From the NCBI GenBank assembly GCA_019775845.1, contig JADQAV010000053.1, forward strand, positions 47,283 to 111,282: a stretch of 64,000 nucleotides of DNA. The letters are read 5' to 3'. The translations under genes were made by a program, and so were the position numbers. Positions 10,468 to 22,374 of this stretch are shown here, piece by piece. This stretch comes from Myrmaecium sp. VS I D KN 1 (taxonomy: Eukaryota > Ascomycota > Dothideomycetes > Valsariales > Valsariaceae). Numbering within the stretch: the first letter of the stretch is position 1; every line of letters begins with the position of its first letter. Below the pieces are notes generated by a model. That model did no database searches. It was given only the letters and a program-made list of their open reading frames with translations, and was not told the origin of the DNA.

Positions 10468-12727
10468 ATGTCCGCCGCCGAAGACCGCCGCGGGGTCAAC
10501 TACCAAGACCTGCTCCCGGTGCCGGGCGAGACGGCGCCGGACCAGCCGACGACGGAGCAGCACACCTCCCTGGCCGACCAGCCGACGGAGTCGCACGCAC
10601 TCGCGGTGCGGGCCGCCCAGGCCCCCGATGCTGAGCACCCCGTCGGCGCCGCCCAGGTCGACCATGATAAGGAGGTCGTTGACCTTGGATGGAACGAGCC
10701 GGATACGCTGCGGCCGAAGCCCCTTGTGGGTGGTCTGCCGAATGAGGAGCTTTGGGTGTTGGTTAGGCGGTTTAATAAGGTGTGTTGGGTTGCCTCCTTT
10801 TTTTTTTCCTTTTGGGATGACGTTTGGGACGACGGTTAAAGGGCATGGGGCTGATGGTTGTAGCAAATGTACCATGTGAAACGGACGGCGTTCCCGCCGC
10901 CGGGTGGCCTCGACTTGAATATCGCGGATGAGGAGGAGTTTAGCCCGGATAAGCTGCGGAGTAATGTGGAGAGGATGTATATGACGATTGTAAGTGGAAC
11001 TTCTAGAGGACCAAAGATCGATTGGGAGATCGTGTGCTGATATTTTGCGTGATTGTCAGGGCATCGGTATGATGGCGTTCGGTAAGCACATCGTGCGGCT
11101 CCGGTCTTGGAGGGAGACGAAGCGGACGGCCTGGTTCTGCACGGCGTACTTCGCCGCGTGGATGTTTGACCTGATAGTCCCGCTATTCACGGCGATGGTA
11201 CTGGTCTTGATTGCGTATCCGCCGTCGCGAGAGTTCCTCTTCCCCCCTGTGCCCATCGCGCTGGTGGATGGCAAGTCTGGTGGCGTGCAGAAGCCGAAGG
11301 CCGGTGTGCTCGGCAGCCATGACAGCGCGACCGGCGCTCCCGAGAACCACAAGGGTGAGGCGGTCGAGGCGGAAGCGTCGAACTTCGTCAACGGCATCGC
11401 CTCCGTCGCCCTCAGCAGCGCGACGGGCAAACACCCTCAAGGCGAGCCGGAGGACTCCGACACCGACGCACCCGTTCACGAGAAGGCTGTTCCGGATCCG
11501 ACCACCATTGCCACGGTGGCCGCCGATTCCCAGTCCAAGGCCGCTGGCGGCAAGCCCCACGCGGCGCATGACAAGACCAAGGTGCCCATGGAGACGGCCA
11601 TGTGGACGAAGATGCGGCCCGTCATGCACGGCCTGGCCGAGCTGACGGACACCTGGGAGCGGTTCGCCAACGCGCTCTCGCCCACGCCGCCCTTCCCCAA
11701 GAACGCGCACCGCCTCCGCCTCGCCGCCCTCGTCGCCCCCCTCTTCTTCGTCTCCCTCCTCACCACCTCGTACATGTTCATGAAGGGCGTCACCTTCGGC
11801 GTCGGCTTCGGCTTCTTCGGCCAGCCCGTGCTGGACCGCGGCCTCGCCTGGCTGAACCGCAACTACCCCAACTGGCAGAAGCTGCTCGAGATCCGCAACA
11901 CCCTGCTCAAGGGCGTCCCGACCAACGCCCAGCTCACCATCACGCTCCTCCGGATCGGAGAGGCGAATAAGGCGCCGCTTCCGCCCCCGCCACGGTCCAA
12001 CCTGCCGCCGCCGGAGAGGCCCGCCCAGCTGACGGACAAGGAGCTTCGCGCGACGGGCGCCGAACCCCCGCTCAACGCCAGCCCAGAAGAGCTCGACGCG
12101 GCTATCAGCCACGACGGCGGAGCGACAGCACACGCCACAGGCGGCGCCGACATCGACGCGGCCAAGAACAGCAAGGACACGACGCCGCACAAGAAGGGCA
12201 GCAAAATCCTCTCCTTCTTCAAGGGAACCACCAAGGCCTCCGTCACCACGGCCTTGGGCGCGGACAAGCTGAAAGCCAAAGCGGGCTCGGGCCCAGCCAA
12301 GGACCGCCTCGGCGTCGTCCCGCCCAAGGACGCCTCCGTCGTCTCCGGGCCCACGGAGTTCCCGGCCCGCTGGAAGGGCCACCGCGGCCACGTCTACCTC
12401 ACCACCACCGCGACCATCCCCTGCGTCGCCTTCAGCCCGGCCTCCTCGATCGCGACAAAGGGCACCGTCGGCCGCGAGGATGAGATCCATCCCGTCTGGT
12501 CCGTCCCCATCGCGGAGATCCGCGAGCTCAAGAAGATTGGCGGCTTTGGCTGGAAGGCGAAGCTGGTGGTGGGTTGGGCCCTGGATCGCGAGGTTGCGGA
12601 TGGCTTGGAGATTGTGGCGGGTGAGGGGGAGAAGATGAGCACGTACCGTGTCACGGCGTGTCCGACCCGTGATGAGCTGTTTAATCGGCTGGTGGCGATG
12701 GGGCCGCAGAGGTGGGAGAGTTGGTAG
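10468..12727 (+). CDS. DUF3292 family integral membrane protein
   Basis: Three exons: 10468-10779, 10864-10989, 11060-12727, 701 residues, phase 0 at both junctions (GTGTGT...TGTAG; GTAAGT...GTCAG). The protein matches the fungal DUF3292 architecture as I know it: a polar N-terminus ending in LVGGLPNEELWVLVRRFNK, QMYHVK after the first intron, then two hydrophobic segments at about residues 170-200 (WFCTAYFAAWMFDLIVPLFT) and 366-400 (LAALVAPLFFVSLLTTSYMF), a Pro-rich linker, and a C-terminal region with GSKILSFFKGTTK and ...GHVYLTTTATIPCVAFS that looks like a GRAM/PH-type fold. The ATG at 10468 has a good context (acaaccATG). The family is fungal and functionally uncharacterised; membrane-lipid or contact-site roles would be speculation. 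Confidence 0.85.
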
Positions 12728-13222
12728 TGTGGTGAGGGAAGGGGGTGTTGGTTATGTTCCATCAATTGGTTCTTTGATTGCATGTATGATTTCTTTCGTC
12801 CGTGTTGTCGGTCGTGTGGGGTCTGCTTTATTTTCGCGTGTGTTTTGAGGGAGTTCAGGATGCATGTTGTCTTTCCTCCTTATGTACTCCTTTGCCCACG
12901 ATGACTTGAGTACGTACGTATACACGTGTAGATGACCCTGGCCTTGGCTTTGGAATGAGACAAGATATAATGACCAATCAGTTAGTCATCAGTCAGGAAG
13001 TTGTTGAGTCAGTGAAATCAGTGAGAGTTTATAATACTCATACAAGCTGTCCCCGAGAGAGTAAAGGGAAAAAGGACATCTAAACACACCGAAACGCCAA
13101 ACCAATCCCTCCCGAATCCCAATCCAGGACCATCGGTCCGGTTCCTTTAGGATATCCATACAAAACGCCCTCTCAATCAGTAAAAAACCAAAGAAAGCAC
13201 CACCACCTCCCTCCCTCTGACC
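12728..13222. other. Convergent intergenic region
   Basis: 495 bp between the stops of the DUF3292 and kinesin genes. Both 3' UTRs should lie here. No gene seen. Confidence 0.5.
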
Positions 13223-15658
13223 TCAACCCTCAGAATCATCCAACCCCAACCCCCCCATCCCCTTACTCACCCCCTCCTCATCAACCGCCGCCCACTTCCT
13301 CGCCTTCAACACCCTCACCTTACCCCCCATCCTCCCACTCACCGTCCGCGTCGGTGTGCCCCCATTCAGCCCTTCCCTCTCCAACCTCTCAAGCCTACGT
13401 CTCAACTCCTCGTTCTCCCTCCTCAACCCCTCCACCTCCACCTCCTCCTTCCCATTCCCATCCTCAAAAACCTCCACCTCCACCCCCGTCTCCGCACCTC
13501 CTTCAACAGCAGAAACAAGCAGATCCGCCTTGCGATCCCAGAACGCCTCCGCGCGCCCGCACTCCTCGACCCAGCGCGCGTGCCAGCGGCGCCGCTCGCG
13601 GTCGAGCAGGCTATCCACCTCCGCCGCCACCTCCGCCCGCACCGCGGCTTCGACCTCGGCTTCGACGTCCGTCAGCCGGGCCAGCGCGGCCGCCCAGCTG
13701 GCTTCCGCTTGTCGTCGGCGTTCGCGCTCGCCCGCGAGCTGGTGCCGGAGGGTGGCGAGCTCGGTGGTGAGTTCGTCGGTGAGGAGTTGCTGTTGCTGTT
13801 GTTGTTGGAGTTGGGATTGGGTGGGAGTTGGGCTCCGCGCGGCGCTGGCGCTGGGCACGCGTGTCCCCGGCCCCGCGAGGATGGCTTGGGTCACGCTGGG
13901 TACGCGCGGCACGGTGACTTCTCGGGCCAGCGCCGAGTACCGTAGGATCTGGCTGGTGGCGTTGAAGTCGCCGCGGGCGTCGGCGGTGACGAGCATGATG
14001 GCCTTTTGCGCCGGACGGGCGGGGGTGGTACGTCCGCCTCCGGACGTCGAGGATGTTGTCGTCGAGGTGGAGGACGTCGGGAAGGAATTGCTGAAGAGCA
14101 ACTCCGTGAGCTTGCACTGGCGGAACGGGACCACGGTCCCGCTGCGCGGGTTCGTCGGGTCCATGTCGGAGACCAGCTGCATGCACTGGCCCAGATACAT
14201 GAGGCTCTCGTTGATCTTGCCGGCCTCGGCGAGCGTGCTGCCTGTCGTCTTCGCCGTCCGCGCGCGCTCGCTGCCGGCCAGGTCGACGATGGTCAGGGTG
14301 CTGGAGCTCCAGGGGCCTCCGGCGCTGCTACCACCGCTCCCGCGGACCCGCTTCTTCACCTCCACGCAGAAGAAGCCGTGGCTGCGGGAGCTGACGGCGT
14401 TCGCGCCCGTGCCGGCCACCTTGCGCTCGAGCAGGCCCGTCTCGAGCACGGCGAGGGCCTCGTCGAGCGAGCCGCAGACGACCTTGCGCAGGCCCGCCAC
14501 CACCTTGCTGCTCCCCTCCGTGCTCTTGAACAGCAGCGCCCGTCGCTTGTTCGCCGCCAGCTTGCTGATCGACGTCGACCCCGTGAGCAGGTCGAAGATG
14601 CGGTCGTTGTAGACTTCGTACATGGACACCACGATCGCGTATTCGGCCGTCGGGTCGGCGGGGGAGACGAGGTCCTCCGGGAGGGCAGGGGTGGTGGGGA
14701 AGTTCTGCGGTCGGGGCGGGGCGCGATGCGTGCGCGTCGAGGCGATGGAAAGGAAGGAGGTCGTCGTGTTGTCCTTTTTTTTGTCAGGCGATGCTTTAGC
14801 GGCGATGCTGCGGGTGAGACGTTGGAAGACTTTGAGAGGAGAATGAGAGTGAGAGTGAGAGCTCGTCGGACGAGTGGACATGGTCCGTTGTTGATATGGA
14901 GATTCAGATTGCATTGAAGAAACCGGCATGGAAGCCTGACCAGGATAGAAAGAAGTCCGCACAGGAGAGCCATTCGCGGACTCCGGAAACGAGCCTGGAA
15001 TATGACCTACCATCATGGGTGTTTGGGCGCGTGAATTCGGGCCCGCGCCACGCTCTTGCGTGCCATCGCCGTATATCATATCCAGGAACAAGCTGGCCGG
15101 GAAGAGCTGCGCCTCGGAGACATCGGCGGCAGCCAGGGAGGGAAAAACATGATGCGCGTTCGGCTGGACGAGCCGGTCGCGCGTAGCCTGGAAGAGAGCG
15201 TCGAGAGCAAGCTGAGTCAAGCCGCGCTGTGACTTCGTGCCGAGAATGGTATGACTCTGCGATACGCGTTAGCTTCACATATATCCCCCATTTCATCCCC
15301 TCATCCGCCACCATATACACACCTTCCCCGACCCCGTCACCCCCAACGTCGCCAACAACCCATCCCGCCCCTCCCGTCCCTCCCTGCCCAACACCCCCTC
15401 AATCAACGGCACCACCCCCGTGCCCCGGAACACATCCAGCTGCGACGCCTCCTCCTCAAACACCTTCGTGAACGCGAACCGCTCCACCGCCCGCTTCCGG
15501 TGGTCGTTCGACGGCGGCTTGATCGTGATGTGTGTGCGTTCGCCGCCCCCTTCCTCGACGTCTAGGAAGCGCGCGTTGCTTGCGGCGGGTGAGGGTCGCA
15601 GGCGCAGGTACACCTCGAAGAGCTGCGAGGTGCTTGGTTTGGGTGGGGGAGGCTCCAT
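13223..15658 (-). CDS. Kinesin-like motor protein, N-terminal motor
   Basis: Two exons: 15658-15323 and 15256-13223, 789 residues; the 66-bp intron (GTGTGT, CTAAC, GCAG) falls immediately after the P-loop Lys, in phase 0. The motor domain covers roughly residues 15-480. Visible landmarks: P-loop LGVTGSGKSHT (canonical GQTGSGKT), switch I NAVSSRSHGFF, switch II DLAGSER, and VPFRQCKLTELLF at the end of the motor. A long low-complexity insertion, rich in Ser/Pro/His, separates the P-loop helix from the next strand (about residues 165-260). After the motor come a Gln run, then heptad-rich Glu/Arg helices (about 560-740) suggesting a coiled-coil dimer. The large internal insertion and altered P-loop point toward the divergent fungal kinesin-6-like group, but I am not sure of the class. 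The start at 15658 is the first ATG of the exon-1 frame with a good context. Confidence 0.85.
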
Positions 15659-16208
15659 GGTGTCCTGCTTTCGTTTTTTATGTTGGGTGCAGGAGTACGT
15701 GCGTGGATGCGAGTGAGAGTGGACGAGTAGGGTGTGGTGGTCAGGCAGGAGGATGTATGTACATGGTGTGTCATTAAGAGGGTTGTGTCGCGCCGGGTTT
15801 GACGGTTGCACGGGGCAACAATCTTATCGGGTTGGCAAACCATTGACAGCTTGCATGCCTGAGGCTCCCAGGGACTCACTACGTGACTACGTACTCTGGC
15901 AGTCTGCAGCCGTGAACTCTCACAAACACCAAGCGGAGCAAAACAACAAGTGTAAGGGTTGAGCAAGACAGGCTGTAGGGGCTCTTCTCTGTTGAGTAAT
16001 GCTCTCGTGAAAAAGTCTCCCGCGGCATTTTCTTACTTTCTCTCGAAACAAAAGACCACAGCGAGGAAATACCGAAGTGCTATAAAAAGAAAATCATAGT
16101 CTATATATTCATTATTTTCATCTTACATATATCCTAGAGGAGATGCTACCCCGCCAGCGTGAAGGGTCCATCCGTCCATCCATTCACTCCATCTTTCTAT
16201 CCCATCCT
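15659..16208. other. Intergenic region upstream of the kinesin gene
   Basis: 550 bp between the kinesin start and the FGGY-kinase stop, both on the minus strand. No gene seen. Confidence 0.45.
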
Positions 16209-18263
16209 TCACTGCTTCCCCCACCCCCCAACCGCCTCATCCACCAACGCCCTCCACTTCCGCTGACCCTCCATCAACTCATTAAACACCTTATACTTCG
16301 CCCTCAACAGCTCCTTCTCCCGCTCATCCTTACTCGGCCACACCGCCTTGCCCGGCTTACTCATGCGATCCATAATCTCCCACAAGCTCTCGCTCTTTCC
16401 CTGAGGATCCGTGCTCGCCGCCTTCGCGCCTAGCATCGCCGCGCCATGCACCACCGCCGCATGCACGTACTTCGGGATCAACACTGGCATCTCGCACGCC
16501 GTCGCGATGAGGTGCATCAGGATCTCATTCTGGCACTGCGAGCCAGACATGAAGATGCTGCCGATCCGGTGCCCGCTCGCGTTCATCGTCGCGACGATCT
16601 GGTGCGTCTGCAGCGCGATGAACTCCATGGTCGCGTAGTACAGCAGCGCCAGCGCGTCCGCCGACCGGTCGTTGCTCAGCCCCACCACCGCGCCCCGCAT
16701 CGCCGGGTCCGCGATCGGGGACCGGTTGCCGAAGAGGTCGCCGTAGAAGAAGAGGTGCCGGGCCAGGTAGCCGATGCTGGGCGCGCCCGCCCGCGTCGCC
16801 ATCTCCCGCAGGTGCTCGTTCAGGTAGCCGTAGATGTTGGTGTTGAAGCTCTCCGCGGCGGCGAGGGTCTCTGGGAAGGCCGGGTGCGTCTCGAGGACGT
16901 GCTTGAGCAGCTCGCCCGTCGCCGACTGGCCTCCCTCCGCCATCCAGTAGTTCGGCACCAGCACGTCGCGGTACGGGCCCCAGACCCCCTCCACGAACAC
17001 CGGCTTGTCCGACATGGCGAGGTGGCAGGTGGACGTGCCCGCCACGGCGGCGAGACGGGTGAAGGCTTGCGTCACGTCGTTCTTCGGGGAGGTGCTGTCG
17101 AGCTGGTCCTCGTCGAGCTTGACTTTGGCGCCCACCGTGCCGATCCAGCCGGCGTAGGCGTCGATGACGGAACTGCCGACCGCGATGCCGGCCGGGAGAC
17201 CCATCTCCTTCGCGGCCTTTTCGGAAAGGGTGCCGACCAGCTCGCCGGCGGTAAGGTAGCGACCGTTCTAGAGATGTTACGTTAGCGATTGATGGACAGA
17301 AATGCAAGGGGGGATAGCTACCACCCCGTCCACGCCACCCATGCGCTCGAAGTTGTTCTCACAGAGCTCGGGCAGGCCGATCTCGTTCAGGAAATCCTCC
17401 TGCCAGCCCTTCACGCTGCCGTCCACGCCCACGGGCACGAAGCCCTGCTTGCAGACGACGGAGCAGTAGCTGCGGGTCTCCTGGCCGGTGGCCATGTGCG
17501 TGAGCGCGTCGCCCAGGTCGTAGAACTTGCACCGCTCGAACAGCTCCTTGGGCATGTTGTTCTTGAGCCAGAGGACCTTGGGGATCTCCATCTCGATGGA
17601 CATCTTGCCCCCGACGTAGCGGAGCAGGTTGTGCTTGGTCGCATTGATCTTCTCCGTCTCCGCCACGGGCCGGTGGTCCAGCCAGAGGATGACGTTGCGG
17701 TCGTTGCCGTCCTTGTTGTCGAAGTTGGGGCCCGTCACGCAGATCGGCTCGTCCGTGTCTTTGGAGAAGACGGACAGGGAGCAGGTTGCGTCGAAGCCGA
17801 TGCCGCGGACGGTCTTAGGGTCGATGTTGTGCTGCTCCATGGCCCGACGGATGGAGGAGCAGATGCACCGCCAGATATCGGTGGTGGATTGCTCCTAGAG
17901 AGGAAAGAATTAGCTATTGCCGTCCCACGTATCAGATCTTGAGGGTCTCGACAGTCGCGCGGAAGTCCGCGGAGTATGCGCCCAGCGGAAAGTGGCAGCG
18001 AGCGCGAGATCAACTGAACACAGAGGAAGAAGCAGAAGAAGACCACATACATAGTATCCCGTCTGCGGCTGCCACAAGCCAATATTCTCCGAGGCCAATC
18101 CGACAATGTCGCCGGTGTCAGTCATGATGCAGGCGCGGGCGCTCCCCGTGCCCACGTCCACACCGATGTAGTGGTCGACCTGGGGATGCAGCTCATTGCG
18201 GGGATCGGTGGACAACTGCCGCGACTGCTCCCGAGAGGGCTGGCGGTGAGGGACGGAAGTCAT
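16209..18263 (-). CDS. FGGY-family carbohydrate kinase (ribulokinase-like, YDR109C type)
   Basis: Three exons: 18263-18051, 17894-17322, 17267-16209, 614 residues, all junctions phase 0. Introns: GTATGT...TCTCTAG (156 bp) and GTAGCT...CTCTAG; an alternative donor three bases upstream of 17321 would remove one Val. The N-terminus has the FGGY phosphate-1 motif IGVDVGTGSARACIM, then GFDATCSLSV, LWLDHR and, in the C-terminal domain, NGRYLTAGE, VGSSVIDAYAG and a closing glycine-rich segment. Length and motif order fit the eukaryotic FGGY carbohydrate kinase domain-containing proteins (human FGGY, yeast YDR109C), which phosphorylate pentuloses such as D-ribulose using ATP; substrate is inferred from family, not read from the sequence. 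Likely cytosolic. The codon for Met at 18263 is the first ATG in frame. Well conserved throughout, no sign of decay. Confidence 0.9.
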
Positions 18264-19527
18264 TGTGTGAGGGGGGAGGTATATCCAGAAGGAATGGGAG
18301 GAGAGAGAGGGAGGGGTAAAGAAAGTGGTGAGGGAGAGGCGAGGAGGAAGGATCAGATTGAGCAGCAAGCTCCGCGGCGGCGACGGTGGGGGGAGCGTTT
18401 ATAAAGCAGCGGAGGTCAATTTTTAGTAGTCCGACAGGGGAAGCTCCAGTCACAGCTCGCTGGTGGAGGCGGAGGAGGAGCAGCGTTGCATCCCGTGGCT
18501 TGAAGAAATCTTGTCCCGGCGGCGGGATGATTAACCAAGGATGTCAATACCTTACCTGGAATACTACTATCTTAAGAGTCTTAGTGCTGTAAGTTACCCA
18601 GACAGACCCGGCGGAAGGAGAGGATGCGGTGATCTCATCCCCCGCCCACCGCATTCTCCGGCATTTTTAGTGCGGGGCACTTTGGTAGTCAGCTTCCCCA
18701 TGTTTGTAACTTACGGAATCCACCCTTCCGGGAAAGCCGAACTCACTCTCTCCTCCCACCCTCAAGCTGTCTATAAACATTCGAAAACCCTCCGGAGTTC
18801 CATTCAAGATCTGCCAGATTCAAGGTGCTCGTCCAAAGAAGAAAAAATGAGGAAGATGAGTAGTACAGTAGACAGGTAAAGCATCGGAAACGCCCCCCGC
18901 CCCCGCCGGAACGCCTCCTCCAAGAGGATTCCCCATATTTTTCTTCCCCACCCACACCATCCACCGCACTCACCTCAGAGCTGTATGTAACCCTCTCCAC
19001 TCTTTCTTCCAATAAATACTCCCCCACTTACTCGACCACACCCAGGGAAGGGAGGGGAAGTGGCGAGGAGGTTTGGGGGAGAGAAAGAAGGAAGGAGAAG
19101 ATATAGTAAGAAAAAAAAGTAGCATTCATAAACCGGAACAGTTTAATCACTTGGATCTGATTTTGATTTCAACTCTCCTCCTCTTCTTCAATCCCTTCAA
19201 ATTATCATCGACCAACAAGAACCCCTCAAGAGCGCAAAATGGAAGAGAAACGAAAATAAAAAGAGGATATGATATTGCTATGGGGGCGAAAAGAAGAGAT
19301 CCCGATATTCGCACACGCCCAGGAATGAACAGCAGATGATGGCTATAATGACCTTGTCCATCGATCTCCCAAAATGAACAGAACGCCTAAAAGAACCCAA
19401 GCCGAAATGCAAGACAGCTATTCTTTTTCTTCGATCCGCTCTCCCGAAAAACCCCCCAGTTCCCAGTCATCACAACAAATACTCCTGCCCACCTTTTAAC
19501 TCGGAAACGCCAGAACCGTCTGTTCCT
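18264..19527. other. Intergenic region
   Basis: 1.26 kb between the FGGY-kinase start and the methyltransferase stop. It should hold the kinase promoter and the methyltransferase 3' UTR (A-rich near 19100-19270). No coding region that I can support. Confidence 0.5.
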
Positions 19528-20876
<1,349 letters not shown>

Positions 20877-21443
20877 GTTGTCCGTCTGCCTGATCTCGGC
20901 ACAGTAGCTAGCAGATAGCAGGGATGTAGCGAGTAAGTATCGGGGTGAATTGGGAAAAAAAGGCACGAAAGAGAGTGAGGTGGTGAGATGTTGTCAGGTA
21001 GTTTCCTCTTCGGCGAAGAAAGTGAGGGCTCGGGAAGAGCTAGCAGAGAAAAATACAGTCTTGGCGGGCGCTTACCGCCCGCCTATCATATCCCCGATAA
21101 GGTCGGGTCCAGACCCTTTCCGCTTCTTCAGCCTGACGCGTAAGGCACGAGACCTCCAAAATGACCTATTGCATCACAGTCAACGTGGTGGAGTATAGAG
21201 CCACCATGAGCAAGATCACTACGAGACGAGGGTACAGAATGAATTACTTCAGCACAGAAAACTGCTTGTGACATTCAATTTTGACGCAACTGGTATCTCA
21301 TCATCGTTCGTCATATCATCATCCCCACCCAGCATACTCCTCGCTCATCACGATCACGCGCCAGACACATCCCAGAGCAAAGCGTAAGAGCTACAGTACG
21401 AACGCACAGAAGGTAAAAAAAAGAACTATCCGCATCATGGCTT
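20877..21443. other. Intergenic region
   Basis: 567 bp between two minus-strand genes; promoter of the methyltransferase and 3' end of the Vip1-like gene. No gene seen. Confidence 0.45.
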
Positions 21444-22374
21444 TTAGGCGGTAGCAGCGGAGGGCGTTTCTGTCGCCGACGAGTGCGCTGCAGTGCTCGA
21501 AGCCGGGGCAGTTTCCGGGTTCTTGCCGCAAGAAGCACATGCGCACTTACCCGGCGGGCAACCACACGCCTCGGTTGTGCTGCCACAGTTGCACTTGGTC
21601 TTGTCGGTGCCGGGAACCTGTTCGACATTGGCCTCTGCGGAGCTGCCAGCCGACTTCTTCTTCAAGTCGGCCAAGTGGCGAGCCTCGCTGTGCACGTCCT
21701 GGACCTGCTTGTTGCTAGTCTCATAGAACTTGCGAAGCTTTTGGCCAGTAGGGGTACCAATGGCCTTCTCGAAGTAAGAGTTCAAGCCGCGCCAGGCGTT
21801 GGCGGCCTTGTCTGTGACACCATACTTGGAGTCGGCTGCCTGGGCACGTTCTGTGGCCTTGTACTTCTCGTCGAAGGCTTTGAGGGCGGAAGTGAAGCGG
21901 TTGGAGAAGCCGTGTTGCTGGTCTAGGGCAATGGCCTTCTCAATAGCCTTGTCGCTGATGACATAGCCGTGAGCGAGATATTCGGCGATGATGCGGGACT
22001 TCGGCTTGTCCTCTTGCGAGACATCGTTCTCATCCTTGGAAGTCTCCTCAGACGTCTTCTCTGGTCCGGCCAGCTCATCGATGGACTTCGCTGCCTCCAC
22101 ATGCACCTGTGCAGGGCCGAGTTGAGTGTTGTCTAGGAGCAGAGCAGTCTTGGCCGCGGTCTCCTTCTCGAAAGTAACGGTTGCTGATTGCTCGGTCTCG
22201 GAGGTGGGAGTGATAGAGAGGTTGCTGATCTTTCCGCTGCAGAAGTACGTTAGCATGGCTGCGGTGCAAGAGGTGACGTCGGCAGTCCAAAACTTACCAA
22301 AAGCTGAAGAAGTCGCGGACCTCCTTCTCGCTGGTCTGCTTCGAGATGTTGTAGACGTGTACGGTGGCCGACAT
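21444..22374 (-). CDS. Vip1-like RRM protein with metallothionein-like C-terminal tail
   Basis: Two exons: 22374-22298 and 22236-21444, 289 residues; the intron has GTAAGT, GCTAAC and TGCAG and is phase 2. Residues about 3-75 are an RNA-recognition motif (VHVYNISKQTSEKEVRDFF, then ISNLSI and SATVTFE), matching the fungal Vip1 / actin-cytoskeleton RRM family, followed by a helical segment with RIIAEYLAHGYVISDKAIEKA and later GLNSYFEKAIG. The tail at about residues 240-262 (plus-strand 21520-21605) has seven cysteines arranged CxC-x6-CxC-x4-CxCxxC with Gly/Ser/Lys between them. This resembles the Neurospora copper metallothionein layout (CxC-x5-CxC-x3-CxCxxC). Metal binding by the tail is inference. 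Last ~26 residues are Ala/Ser/Thr-rich. The Vip1 family's RNA target is not known to me. Confidence 0.85.

Noticed and set aside
11183-12490. 435-codon minus-strand open frame
   Set aside because: Antisense of the DUF3292 exon 3.
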